From positions 186,001-250,000 of the forward strand of contig CAVYBK010000001.1 in NCBI GenBank assembly GCA_963766725.1: a stretch of 64,000 nucleotides of DNA, given 5' to 3'. How positions within the stretch are numbered: position 1 is the first letter of the stretch; each line of letters starts with the position of its first letter. This document shows positions 53,395 to 62,027 of the stretch, in pieces. Below the pieces are notes generated by a model. The model was not told where the DNA came from, made no database searches, and saw only the letters and a program-made list of their open reading frames with translations. The position numbers and the translations under genes are program-made. The DNA is from DATEOR01 sp963766725. Lineage in GTDB: Bacteria; Actinomycetota; Thermoleophilia; Gaiellales; Gaiellaceae.

Positions 53395-54239
53395 GCTCCC
53401 TGGAGATGAAGAAGAGGGTTCCGGCCATGACGGTGGCCACGGCCCAGACGAGGCTCGCTGCCAGGAGCCCGGCCGGCGGCATTCTTCCCTCGATGACGGC
53501 GTCGTTGAGCGAGCCCAGCATCGGGTACATCGGGTTGCAGTAGAGGATCGGGCGCAGCTTCTGGGGCACGTCCTCGGCGTAGAAGAGGATCGGCGAGGTG
53601 TAGAGCCAGATCCGCGTGAAGTACGGGAGAAAGTTCGTCAGGTCGCGGAAGTAGACCTGCGACGTTGCGGTGAACATCGCCGCGCCGGCGCCGAAGACCG
53701 TGATGAGCGCGATGATCGGGATCGCCCAGAGGAGCGAAGCCTTGATGGGCAGTCCGACGGCCATGTGCACGACCGCGTAGACGGCGAGCGTCGGCAGGAA
53801 GCGCATGAAGGACTCGAGCACCGACTCGAGCGGCAGGAGGAGCCGCGGGAAGGCCGTGTTGAGGATGAGCTTCCCTCCGCCGACGACCGAGCGGGCGCCG
53901 CGCGAGACCGAGGTGCTCACGAGCCGGAAGGCGAAGAGGCTGAGCATCAGGTGGGCGAGGAAGATCGGACCCACGTCCGCCGCCGCGAATGATGTAGACC
54001 AGGGTGAAGTAGACGATGCCCAGCATCACCGGGTTGAGGATCAGCCAGAGCTGGCCGAGCGTCGTGTTGAAGTGCTGCGCGCGCAGGTTCGTGCGGGCGA
54101 GCTCGTAGAGGAACTGGCGGCGCGCCCAGAGCGCCCGGAAGTACGGGCCGAGCGGCGGCAGCCCGACCTTGTGCGGCTCGTAGACGTGGTGGTCGCCGCT
54201 GAACTCGTCGCTCGGCCGAGTCTGTGCGACCGCGCTCAC
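53372..54239 (-). CDS. Polysaccharide export ABC permease (Wzm/TagG type), frameshifted
   Basis: About 288 residues with six helices. N-terminal part: YFRALWARRQFLYELARTNL, TTLGQLWLILNPVMLGIVYF, the TagG/Wzm signature. After a +1 break near 53985 the rest follows: MLSLFAFRLVSTSVSRGARS, LLLPLESVLESFMRFLPTLA, and PILYCNPMYPMLGSLNDAV. GTG 54239 with AGGAG ahead. Its 3' end overlaps the ATPase gene. Together they form the pump that carries a finished lipid-linked glycan across the cytoplasmic membrane. Confidence 0.88.
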
Positions 54240-54296
54240 AGTGGGCGCTCCTGAGGATTCATCGCGTCCAGATTAGTCGCTCGGGACGGCGTTCCT

Positions 54297-55047
54297 TCAC
54301 TTGAGGCGGCCGGACGCGAGGATCGCGGCCAGGTGGCCGACGACGGCGACCCCTGCGGCGACGGCGAGGGCGACGACGAGAATCCGGCTTCCGTCGAGGC
54401 CGTCCGCGAGCGAATCGACGACCGCGGCGGCGAGCGCGAGGATCGACGCCTCGACCGCCTGGAAGGGCCGGATCGCCGGCAGGAGCGCGCGGAGCTGCGG
54501 CCGCCGCCGTCGCGTCCGGCTCGCGGCGAGGGCGCGGGCCGGTCGGATCGCCCGAGCGCGTACTGGACGAGGTGCGTCTCCGACTTGAGGAAGAGGATGA
54601 GCACCGAGGCGAGGAGGCCGAGAGCGGTCCAGCCCCCGATCGAGTCCCAGCCGCCGTCCGCGCGCACGCCGATTGCAGCCGGGATGGCGGCCTCGGTCGA
54701 GTAGTGCGCGAGCTGGTCGAGGTAGACGCCGACCGGCGAGAACTGCTTCCGCCAGCGCGCGACCTCGCCGTCCGAGCAGTCGAGGAGGAGCTGGAGCTGG
54801 ATCGAGGAGCACGCCGAGCACCGCCGGCCAGATCCCGGCGAAGGTGAGCGAGAGGGCGCCGAGCAGACCGGCCGGGATCATGAGTGCGGTGACCCCGTTC
54901 GCGCGGCAGCGGCGTTCGCAGGACGAGCCGGGTCAGGTAGGGCGAGAGCCGGCGCATGTAGAGCCGTCCGGCCCAGTGCTCGGCTCCGGGGCGGGCGAGC
55001 AGCCAGTCCGGCTGCGTCTCGGCGCGGAGCTCAGCGATCGACGGCAT
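54297..55047 (-). CDS. CDP-alcohol phosphatidyltransferase-family enzyme, frameshifted
   Basis: About 249 residues with six or so helices. The motif is LLLDCSDGEVARWRKQFSPV then GVYLDQLAHYS: D-x-x-D-G-x-x-A-R-x8-G-x3-D are all there, but the last Asp of the family motif is His. Two +1 breaks (about 54900 and 54800) and one -1 break near 54545 divide it. It starts MPSIAELRAETQPDWLLARP; ATG 55047 overlaps the dehydrogenase stop by 17 bases. The family transfers a phosphoalcohol from a CDP-alcohol to a hydroxyl. The donor is probably made by the two genes upstream. Confidence 0.75.
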
Positions 55048-56099
55048 CGACGTAGCGGCCGACCCGGTCGCGGATCTCGTCCTCGCCGAGGTCGAGGCGC
55101 TCGAGGATCGTGTACCGGTCGGGCCGCGTCGACGGGGCGTGGGCGACGGCCGCGGCGAACTCGCTCGTCCGTGAGGCCGAGGTCGTCGGGAAGGCGGGCG
55201 ACGCCGTGGCGGCGCAGGGCGGCGTCGAGGAGCGTCGAAGAAGCCCGTCCTCGCGCAGGAACGAGGCGAAGAGCGCGCCGACCGCGACCTGCTCGCCGTG
55301 GCTTGCGCGGTCGGGATAGAGCGCGTCGATCGCATGCGAGATCTCGTGGCACGCGCCGCTGCACGGGCGGCTCGACCCGGCGACGGCCATGGCGAGCCCG
55401 CTGAGGACGAGCGCCTCGGCGAGGGTGCGCTGAGGAAGGAGTCCGAGCCGAGGTCGTCGGTGCGTCAGGACGAGCGACTCTGCGCCCGAGCGCGCGAACG
55501 TGGCCGCGAGCCCGTCGATCGGCTCGCCGCGATCCTCGGCGGCGAGCTCCCAGTCGGCGAGCGCGCTCAGGTTGCTGAGGGCGTCGCCGATCCCGGACGC
55601 GGACCTGCTCCTCGGGCGAGCGGCGCACGTAGTCGAGGTCGACGACGACGGCGATCGGGATGTGGACGCCGTAGGAGCCCTTGCGGCCCTCCTCGTCCTC
55701 GAGGGAGGCGACCGGCGAGGCGATGCCGTCGTGGGCGAGGTTCGTCGCCACGGAGACCATCGGCAGGCCGGCCTGGCTCGCCGCGTACTTCGCGACGTCG
55801 AGCGTGCGGCCGCCGCCGATCCCGACGACGGCGTCGTGGGAGCCCTCGCGGAGCTCGTCGACGAGCTCGAGCGCCGCGGCCGACGCTGCCGCCGCTCACG
55901 GAGTGGACGACGCAGTTCTCGAGCGCCGGCTCGACCTCGGCGACGACCTCCTCGCCCGAGCCCGGGGCCGACGACGACGGCCACGTGCCCGCCCGCCGAG
56001 ATGCGCCCGTCGCTGAGAAGGCCCGGCAGCGCCGTCGACGGCGCCGCTCCGCACCTCGATCGCGAGCGGGCAGGCGACCATGCGGGCTAGTAGCGCCAT
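55031..56099 (-). CDS. Glycerol-1-phosphate dehydrogenase-like protein (EgsA/AraM family), multiple frameshifts
   Basis: About 355 residues after repair of about six breaks. Parts in order: VACPLAIEVRSGAVD, HVAVVVGPG, SVSGGSVG, AVVGIGGGRTLDVAKYAA, GLPMVSVATNLAHDGIASPV (the TxxSxDG-type substrate/metal block), IPIAVVVDLDYVRRSPEE, SGIGDALSNLSALADWELA, CHEISHAIDAL and SHGEQVAVGALFASFL. The last two hold the zinc-type His residues. Family members reduce dihydroxyacetone phosphate to sn-glycerol-1-phosphate. ATG 56099 (or 56081) overlaps the cytidylyltransferase-like gene. Other polyol phosphates are possible products. Confidence 0.72.
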
Positions 56100-56815
56100 G
56101 CGATCTCCCGCGCCCGCGCGAGGTCGGCGTCGTCGTCCACCTCGACCCAGTCCACGCTCCCGATCGGCGCCGTTCGCACCGTCCCGCCTCGGTCGACGAG
56201 CTCCTGGAAGCCGTCCTCGTAGTAGAGGGACGGGTCCCGCCGCCAGGTCGCTTCGAGCGCGTCGGCGAGCGGGGCCGCGGCGGCCGGGCCGATGAGGGCG
56301 ACGCCGATGTACTCGCCGTCGCGCCCTCCGAGCTCCTTGCTGATCCGCTCCACCGCGCCGGCCTCGCCGAGCGCGACCTTCATCGCCTCGCCGCCCGGAG
56401 GCCTTCGAGCTGTCGACGGCGAGCACGAGCCCGTCGCCGCCGTCGGCGAGCAAGGTCGTCTCGACGCTGGGGGGATGCACCGTGTCGCCGTTCACGAGCA
56501 GCGCGCCCTCGGCGAAGGCGTCCCGCGCGAGCCAGAGCGAGTGCGCGTTGTTCCACTCCTCGGCGCGGTCGTTGAAGACCGGGCGCGAGCCTGAGGCCGT
56601 GGCGCTCTTCGAGCTCGGGGACGAGCTCGTCGACTCGGCCGGCCGCGAATCCGGTCACGACGGCGACCTCCTCGACGCCCACCGCGGCGAGGTTCGCGAG
56701 GACGAGGTCGAGGATCGTTCCGCTCTCGCCGAGCGGGAGAAGCGTCTTCGGGAAGCTCGCGGGTCAGCGGCCCGAGGCGCCTGCCGGGGCCCGCCGCCAG
56801 CACGACTGCCTTCAC
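56087..56815 (-). CDS. Sugar/alcohol-phosphate nucleotidyltransferase-like protein, frameshifted
   Basis: About 240 residues. Starts KAVVLAAGPGRRLGPLT, the nucleotide-binding loop of this superfamily, followed after a +1 break by KTLLPLGESGTILDLVLANL and GVEEVAVVTGFAAGRVDEL. After two more +1 breaks come NDRAEEWNNAHSLW, LLVNGDTVHPPSVETTLL and a C-terminal DWVEVDDDADLARAREIAWRY. The WxxNN-S and GD motifs resemble LicC-type phosphocholine and the IPCT inositol-phosphate cytidylyltransferases. With the dehydrogenase and the CDP-alcohol transferase next door, a CTP-using role in making a CDP-polyol is likely. GTG 56815. Confidence 0.72.
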
Positions 56816-56849
56816 GTCACGTCCGGGCGCATGGGACGACGGTTCTATC

Positions 56850-57840
56850 ATGGCGCCTCGTCCGATGAGCGCAGCGAAGGCCGAGAGAAAGCGGGCCGGC
56901 TCGTCCTTCGTCATCGCGACGAGGAACAGGCCGGACTTCCTCCGCGACGCGGTCGAGAGCCTTGCGGCGCAGACCGTCCTCCCGGAGGAGCTCTGCATCG
57001 TCGACTCGAGCGACGAGGCCCCGGCGCGCTCGGAGATCGAGGAGCTCTGCGCGTCGGCGGGCATCCGCCTCGACTACGTCCACCCGGCGGCGCGCGGCCT
57101 CACCGTGCAGCGAAACGTCGGCATCGACCGGACGAGCGGCGACCCCGTCTTCCTGATCGACGACGACGTCTGGCTCGACCCGGACGTGCACGAGGAGATC
57201 CTCGCCGAGTACGAGCGCTGGGGCCCCGAGCTCGGCGGCGTGCGCGGGTCGCCGGTCCACCCGCCCAACCCGGCCAAGCCGACGATCCTCTGGCGCAAGC
57301 TCTTCGGCATGGGCGGCTGGTGGCCGGAGGCGAGCGGGCAGCATGCGCGGCGGGTTCTTCGTCGAGGGTGTCTCCGCGTCCAAGGACGTGCGGCGGCTCG
57401 AGTACATGAACGGCTGGTTCATGTCCTACCGGCGGGAGGTGTTCGACAAGGTGCGCTTCGACGAGAAGCTCTCGGGCTACGCCTGGAAGGAGGACATCGA
57501 CTTCTCCTACCGCGTCGTGCAGCAGGGCTACGTCCTCGTCCAGACGCCGCGCGCGCGGATCGACCACAGAAAGAGCGACGTCGAGCGCTTCACGCCGTTC
57601 GACCACCAGCGCATGAACCTCGCCAACCAGTTCTACCTCCACCGCAAGAACATGCCCCAGACTGCCAAGAACCGCGCCGCGCTCTGGTGGGCGCTCGTCG
57701 GCATGTTCGTCCTGAACGCGGGCAAGGCGGTGCACACGCGCGACCGCGGCTACATCACCGGCCTGACCGTCGGAGCCTGGGAGCAGGCGCGCGGCCGTGG
57801 GCTCATCGATCCCGCGGCCGAGCGGGCCGACTCGAGCTAA
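56850..57840 (+). CDS. Glycosyltransferase family 2, frameshifted
   Basis: About 329 residues. Starts with the GT-A domain: SSFVIATRNRPDFLRDAVESL, CIVDSSDEAPARSEIEELC, GLTVQRNVGIDRTSGDPVFL and the DxD-type LIDDDVWLDPDVHEEIL. A +1 break near 57340 joins EASGQ to MRGGFFVEGVSASKDVRRLE, then YAWKEDIDFSYRVVQQGYVL. No clear membrane helix. ATG 56850 is used; ATG 56865 is an alternative. Divergent from the nucleotidyltransferase-like gene, and the following glycosyltransferase begins 38 bases after its stop. Confidence 0.82.
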
Positions 57841-57878
57841 ATGCCCTGCAAATCGGCACGGGTACGATCCGCTCCGCG

Positions 57879-59009
57879 GTGATCATCCTCGAGATCCTCT
57901 TCTGGGCCAGCCTCGGCGCGATCCTCTGGACGCATGTGGGCTACCCGCTCTTCGTCGCGGCGCTCGCCGTCGTGCGGAGGATGCGCGTGGCGAAGGAGGA
58001 CATCGCGCCGAGCGTCGCTGTCGTGATCGCGGCGCACAACGAGGAGGGGGTTATCGAGCGGCTCGTCGAGAGCCTTCTCGCGCAGGACTATCCGGGTGGG
58101 CTCGAGGTCGTCGTCGCCTCCGACGCGTCCACCGACGGCATGGACGCACTCGTCGAGCGGCTCGCCGAGCGGGACGGCCGCGTGCGGCTCGTCCGCTGTC
58201 CGCGCGGGGGCAAGGTGGCGGCCCAGAACCAGGCCGTCCGCACGGTGGAAGCCGAGGTCGTCGCCTTCGCCGATGCGGGCGCGGTCTGGGAGCCGGATGC
58301 CCTCCGGAAGCTCGTCCGCAGCCTCGCCGACCCGAAAGTCGGATACGTCGCCGGCAAGGTCTCCTTCGGCGAGCCCGAGGGGACGAATCGCGAGGGCCTC
58401 TACTGGCGCTACGAGCTCTGGCTGCGCGGGCGCGAGTCGGCGGCCGGCTCGATCACGGGCGGGAACGGCGCCATCTACGCCGTGCGCCGGGCCGACTACG
58501 TCGAGGTCGACCCGCGCTTCGGACACGACCTCACCTTCCCCTACGTGACCGTGCAGCAGCGGCATGCGCGCGGTCTACGACGCCGGAGGCACGCGCCTGG
58601 GACCGCCCGGCTCGCGACCTCGAGGACGAGTACGGCCGCAAGGTGCGCATGTTCGAGCATTGCTGGCTCATCCTCGTTCGGGGCGGGATGCTCCGCGGCG
58701 TGGGGCCGCTGTATGCCTTCGAGCTCTTCGCGCACCGCGTCCTTCGCTACGCGAGCGGCGCTCCTGCACGTCGTTCTTCTCGCGACCAGCCTCGCCCTCG
58801 TCACGAGCGGGCTCGTCTACGAGCTCGTGCTCGCCGCCCAGCTCGCGCTGCTCGTGCTCGCGCTCGCCGGCCGGCTCCGGATTCCGATTCCGGGCGCGGC
58901 GATCGCCTACTACTACGTGCTCGTCACCTGGGCGACGGTCGCCGCGCTCTTCCGCTACGCGCGCTTCGGCGTGCCCCCCGTCTGGGAGAAGGTCGAGGGC
59001 ACGCGGTGA
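57879..59009 (+). CDS. Membrane glycosyltransferase family 2 (processive type), frameshifted
   Basis: About 376 residues. A helix at the N-terminus (VIILEILFWASLGAILWTHV) precedes the GT-A domain: SVAVVIAAHNEEGVIERLVE, VVVASDASTDGMDALVERLA, FADAGAVWEPDALRKLV, SITGGNGAIYAVRRADYVEV. Three +1 breaks (about 58565, 58595 and 58755) separate MRAVYDAG, ARAWDRPARDLEDEYGRKVR and the C-terminal helices ALLHVVLLATSLALVTSGL. The arrangement is that of chitin/hyaluronan-synthase-like enzymes (N-terminal helix, catalytic core with EDxxGRKVR, two or three C-terminal helices). GTG 57879. Stop overlaps the sugar transferase start. Confidence 0.8.
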   Translation: MIILEILFWASLGAILWTHVGYPLFVAALAVVRRMRVAKEDIAPSVAVVIAAHNEEGVIERLVESLLAQDYPGGLEVVVASDASTDGMDALVERLAERDGRVRLVRCPRGGKVAAQNQAVRTVEAEVVAFADAGAVWEPDALRKLVRSLADPKVGYVAGKVSFGEPEGTNREGLYWRYELWLRGRESAAGSITGGNGAIYAVRRADYVEVDPRFGHDLTFPYVTVQQRHARGLRRRRHAPGTARLATSRTSTAARCACSSIAGSSSFGAGCSAAWGRCMPSSSSRTASFATRAALLHVVLLATSLALVTSGLVYELVLAAQLALLVLALAGRLRIPIPGAAIAYYYVLVTWATVAALFRYARFGVPPVWEKVEGTR

Positions 59010-59588
59010 AGCGGGCGGTCGACCTTCTCGGCGCGGGCGTGGGGCTCGCGCTCGCGAGCCCCGTCGTCGGCATCGCCGCCGCTCGCGATCAAGCTGGACG
59101 ACGGCGGCCCGGTCTTCTACCGCCAGCGGCGGGTGGGGCGCCACGGCGAGGAGTTCGACCTGCTCAAGCTGCGCACGATGATTCCCGGCGCCGAAAAGGA
59201 GGGGGCGGGCTGGGCGGTGGACTACGCCGATCCGCGCATCACCCGCGTCGGGCGAGTCCTGCGCCGGCTCTCGGTGGACGAGCTGCCGCAGCTCTGGAAC
59301 GTCCTCCACGGCGAGATGAGCCTCGTCGGTCCGCGCCCGACGCTCGCCTACCAGGTCGAGCAGTACACGCCGCGGCAGCGGAAGCGGCTCGACGTGAAGC
59401 CCGGCCTGACCGGCTGGGCGCAGGTGAACGGCCGCGCGAAGCTCCTCTGGACGGACCGCATCGAGCTCGACCTCTGGTACGTCGAGCACCGCTCGGCCTG
59501 GCTCGACCTCAAGATCATCGCGCGGACGCCGCGCGTCCTCTTCAGCGGCACCTACCGCGGCGACACCGGCGGCTGGCGGCACGGATGA
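59006..59588 (+). CDS. Initiating sugar transferase (second copy), frameshifted
   Basis: About 193 residues, the short form of the phosphoglycosyl transferase family with one re-entrant helix at the start (VKRAVDLLGAGVGLALASPV). A +1 break near 59082 joins GIAA to IKLDDGGPVFYRQRRVGRHG. Then FDLLKLRTMIPGAEK, VGRVLRRLSVDELPQLWNVL, MSLVGPRPTLAYQVEQYTPRQ and KPGLTGWAQVNGRA. The catalytic Asp-Glu pair is in VDELPQLWNV. GTG start overlaps the upstream stop; the end overlaps the ATP-grasp gene. Differs clearly from the copy at 26196, so two glycan chains may be started separately. Confidence 0.87.
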
Positions 59589-60553
59589 CCGCCGTCCTCT
59601 TCACGTGCGCGGGCCAGCGTGTCGACATCGTCACCGCCTTCGGGCGCGCCGGGGGCGAGACGGTCGCGGCCGACCTGAACCCGCTCGCGCCCGCGCTCTA
59701 CGCGGCCGACCGGTACTTCCTCGCGCCACGCATCGACGACCCGGGGTATGTGCCCGCCCTTGCCGCGGCCGTCGCCGAGCACGGCGTCGAGCTGATCGTT
59801 CCCCTCACCGACCTCGATATGACGGTCCTGGCGCGAGCATCGCGACGAGCTCGGCGCGCTCCTGCTCCTGCCCGGCGCCGAGGTGGCCGAGCGGACGAAC
59901 GACAAGTACGTGACGCACCTCTTCCTGCAGGAGCGCGGAATCGGCTCGCCCGCCGCCTGGCTTCCGGACGAGCTGCCCTCCGACTTCCCCTTCCCGGTCC
60001 TCGTGAAGGCCCGGCGCGGCTTCGGATCGCGCAACATCTTCCGAGCCGAGAACCGGGATGAGCTCGACTTCTTCCTCGCGCGCACCCCGGCGGAGTCGTT
60101 CGTGCAGGAGGTCTGCCCCGGCGAGGAGTTCTCCATGGACGTCTTCTGCGACCTCGAAGGCCGCTGCCTGAACGCGATCCCGCGAACGATGATCGAGTCG
60201 AAAGGCGGCGAGTCGATCAAGGGGATGACGATCGCCGACGACGAGCTCATCGCACTCGGGCGCGACGTGAGCGAGGCCCTCGGCGTTGTCGGCCCGGCGA
60301 CGGTGCAGTGCTTCCGCGCCGCGGCGGGCGACCTGCAGGGTGACGGACGTGAACCTGCGTTTCGGCGGCGCCTTCCCGCTCCCCTCGCGGCCGGGAGCGA
60401 GTATCCGGCGCTCGCGCTGGCGCTCGCACGCGGGGAGACGGCCCGAGCCGCGGGTGGGCGAGTTCCGGGAAGGCGTCGTCATGACGCGGTTCTTCTCCGA
60501 GACCTGCCTCGTGCGCGGCGCAGGACGGCACGCTCTCGCGGTTGTCGCAGTAG
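59585..60553 (+). CDS. ATP-grasp enzyme of a glycan cluster, frameshifted
   Basis: About 320 residues after repair. Pre-ATP-grasp part: TAVLFTCAGQRVDIVTAFGR and LNPLAPALYAADRYFLAPRI. After a +1 break near 59840: DKYVTHLFLQERGIGSPAAW, PFPVLVKARRGFGSRNIFRA, QEVCPGEEFSMDVFCDLEG and TDVNLRFGGAFPLP with the Asn/Arg that bind magnesium and phosphate. Several breaks, including one missing base near 60385, lie in the last 230 bases; the end probably reads DGTLSRLSQ with TAG at 60551-60553. Similar to CarB-like ATP-grasp ligases of capsule clusters, which join a carboxylate to an amine or sugar. Substrate unknown. Confidence 0.72.
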
Positions 60554-60593
60554 GCCTTCGGGCGCCCGCGGTACCCTTCTCTCCCGGGTCAGG

Positions 60594-62027
60594 ATGGTTC
60601 ATTTCTCTCGCTTTCGTCTCGCCGCGGCGCCTGTGCTGCTGGCCGCGCTCGTCGTGGGCGCCTCGGCCTGCTACGGCGAGGGCGACGAGCCCGTGGCAGC
60701 GGACACGGCTCGCTACGCCACTACGGAGAGCGCTCGCGCCCGTGCCGCCGCCACCTCCCGCCACCGCCGTCCACGTCGTGGACGGGGATACGGGCAAGCC
60801 GGTCCGGCGAGCCCGCGTCGTCGCCCGCGGCGCCGCGGTGAGGGCGACGCCGAAGGGCGTGGCGGCTCTCGGCGTCCCGCGCCACCGCTACGAGGTCCGC
60901 GTCTCCGCTCCGGGCTACGCCGCGCGCACCGTGAAGCTCGATTTCCGGAGCCGGCTCGACCATCGGGTCGAGGTCTGGCGCCCCGCTCTCCAGTGGCCTC
61001 TCTATGGCGCGAACCCGGCCCGCACCCAGGCGCAGGGTGCGATCAAGGTGCGTCCGCCGTTTCGAATTGCATGGAGGCGGGAGCTCGGAGGGTTGATGGA
61101 GTTCCCCGCCACGACCTGGGAGGGAGTCGCGTACGTGCACACGATGGGTGGCGCGCTGCGCGCGATCTCGATGCGCACCGGCCGCGTCCTCTGGAAGCGC
61201 GACGTCGGCTCGCTCATGGCGTCGTCTCCGGCCATCGATCCCGAGCGCGGCGTCCTCGTCTCGACCTCGATGCAGCCCGGCTACGTGACGGTGCGCTCGC
61301 TCGAGACCGGGAAGCTTCGCTGGCGCTACTACACCGGGCTGACCGAGCCCTCGCCGGTCATCAGGGACGGAGTGGCGTACTTCGGGGCGACGAACGGGAA
61401 CGTCTACGCGCTCGACCTCGACACGCACAGGCCGCGCTGGGTGTTCCACGGCGGCGTGAAGATCACGTCGAGCCCCGCGCTCGTCGGCAACCGGCTCTAC
61501 TTCGGCGACTACGCAGGCCGGGTGTTCGCCCTCGATTCGCGGAACGGCCGCGTCATCTGGCGCGGAAGCGCGGGCGGCCGCGTCTACGGGACGGTCGCGG
61601 TCGCGGGCGGACGCGTCTTCGCGCCTTCGGTGTTCTCCGGGCTCTCCGCGCTCTCCGCGAAGCAGCGGCCGCCTCCTCTGGCGCATCTCGGCGGGCTCGT
61701 ACGTCTACTCGTCGCCCGCCGCCTATAGGGGACGGGTCTACTTCGGCGCCTACAACGGGCTCGTCTACGCGGTGTCGGCCGGCTCGGGCCACGTCCTCTG
61801 GACGCGCGCCCGCGGGCGGCCGTGTCTCCGGGGCGGTGCAGGTCGTGGACGGTCTCGTCTACGCCGCGAGCCTCGAGGGCCGCACGACGGCCTGGAACTG
61901 GAAGACCGGCAACACGGCCTGGACCTTCCCGCACGGCAAGTACGTGCCGGTCTCGGGTAGCGGCGAGCGGCTTCTTCTGCACGGGGCGACCGAGCTCTTC
62001 GCGGTCGAGCACAAGCGCCGCCGATGA
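60594..62027 (+). CDS. Secreted PQQ-type beta-propeller lipoprotein, frameshifted
   Basis: About 475 residues. N-terminal signal peptide with a lipobox-like end (VVGASAC), a short carboxypeptidase-regulatory-like beta domain (AVHVVDGDTGKPVRRARVVA), then repeats of the PQQ type, such as GALRAISMRTGRVLWKRDVG, GNVYALDLDTHRPRWVFHGG, GRVFALDSRNGRVIWRGSAG and GLVYAVSAGSGHVLWTRA. Three +1 breaks near 60735, 61668 and 61815. The repeats suggest a seven- or eight-bladed propeller as in BamB or PQQ enzymes, but no PQQ-binding catalytic residues could be confirmed. Stop overlaps the next, related gene. Confidence 0.75.
   Translation: MVHFSRFRLAAAPVLLAALVVGASACYGEGDEPVAADTARYATTESARARAAATSRHRRPRRGRGYGQAGPASPRRRPRRRGEGDAEGRGGSRRPAPPLRGPRLRSGLRRAHREARFPEPARPSGRGLAPRSPVASLWREPGPHPGAGCDQGASAVSNCMEAGARRVDGVPRHDLGGSRVRAHDGWRAARDLDAHRPRPLEARRRLAHGVVSGHRSRARRPRLDLDAARLRDGALARDREASLALLHRADRALAGHQGRSGVLRGDERERLRARPRHAQAALGVPRRREDHVEPRARRQPALLRRLRRPGVRPRFAERPRHLARKRGRPRLRDGRGRGRTRLRAFGVLRALRALREAAAASSGASRRARTSTRRPPPIGDGSTSAPTTGSSTRCRPARATSSGRAPAGGRVSGAVQVVDGLVYAASLEGRTTAWNWKTGNTAWTFPHGKYVPVSGSGERLLLHGATELFAVEHKRRR

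Noticed and set aside
57841..57882. Small frame starting ATG at 57841 between two glycosyltransferase genes
   Set aside because: Only 13 codons, no ribosome binding site, and the sequence is better explained as the leader of the next glycosyltransferase.
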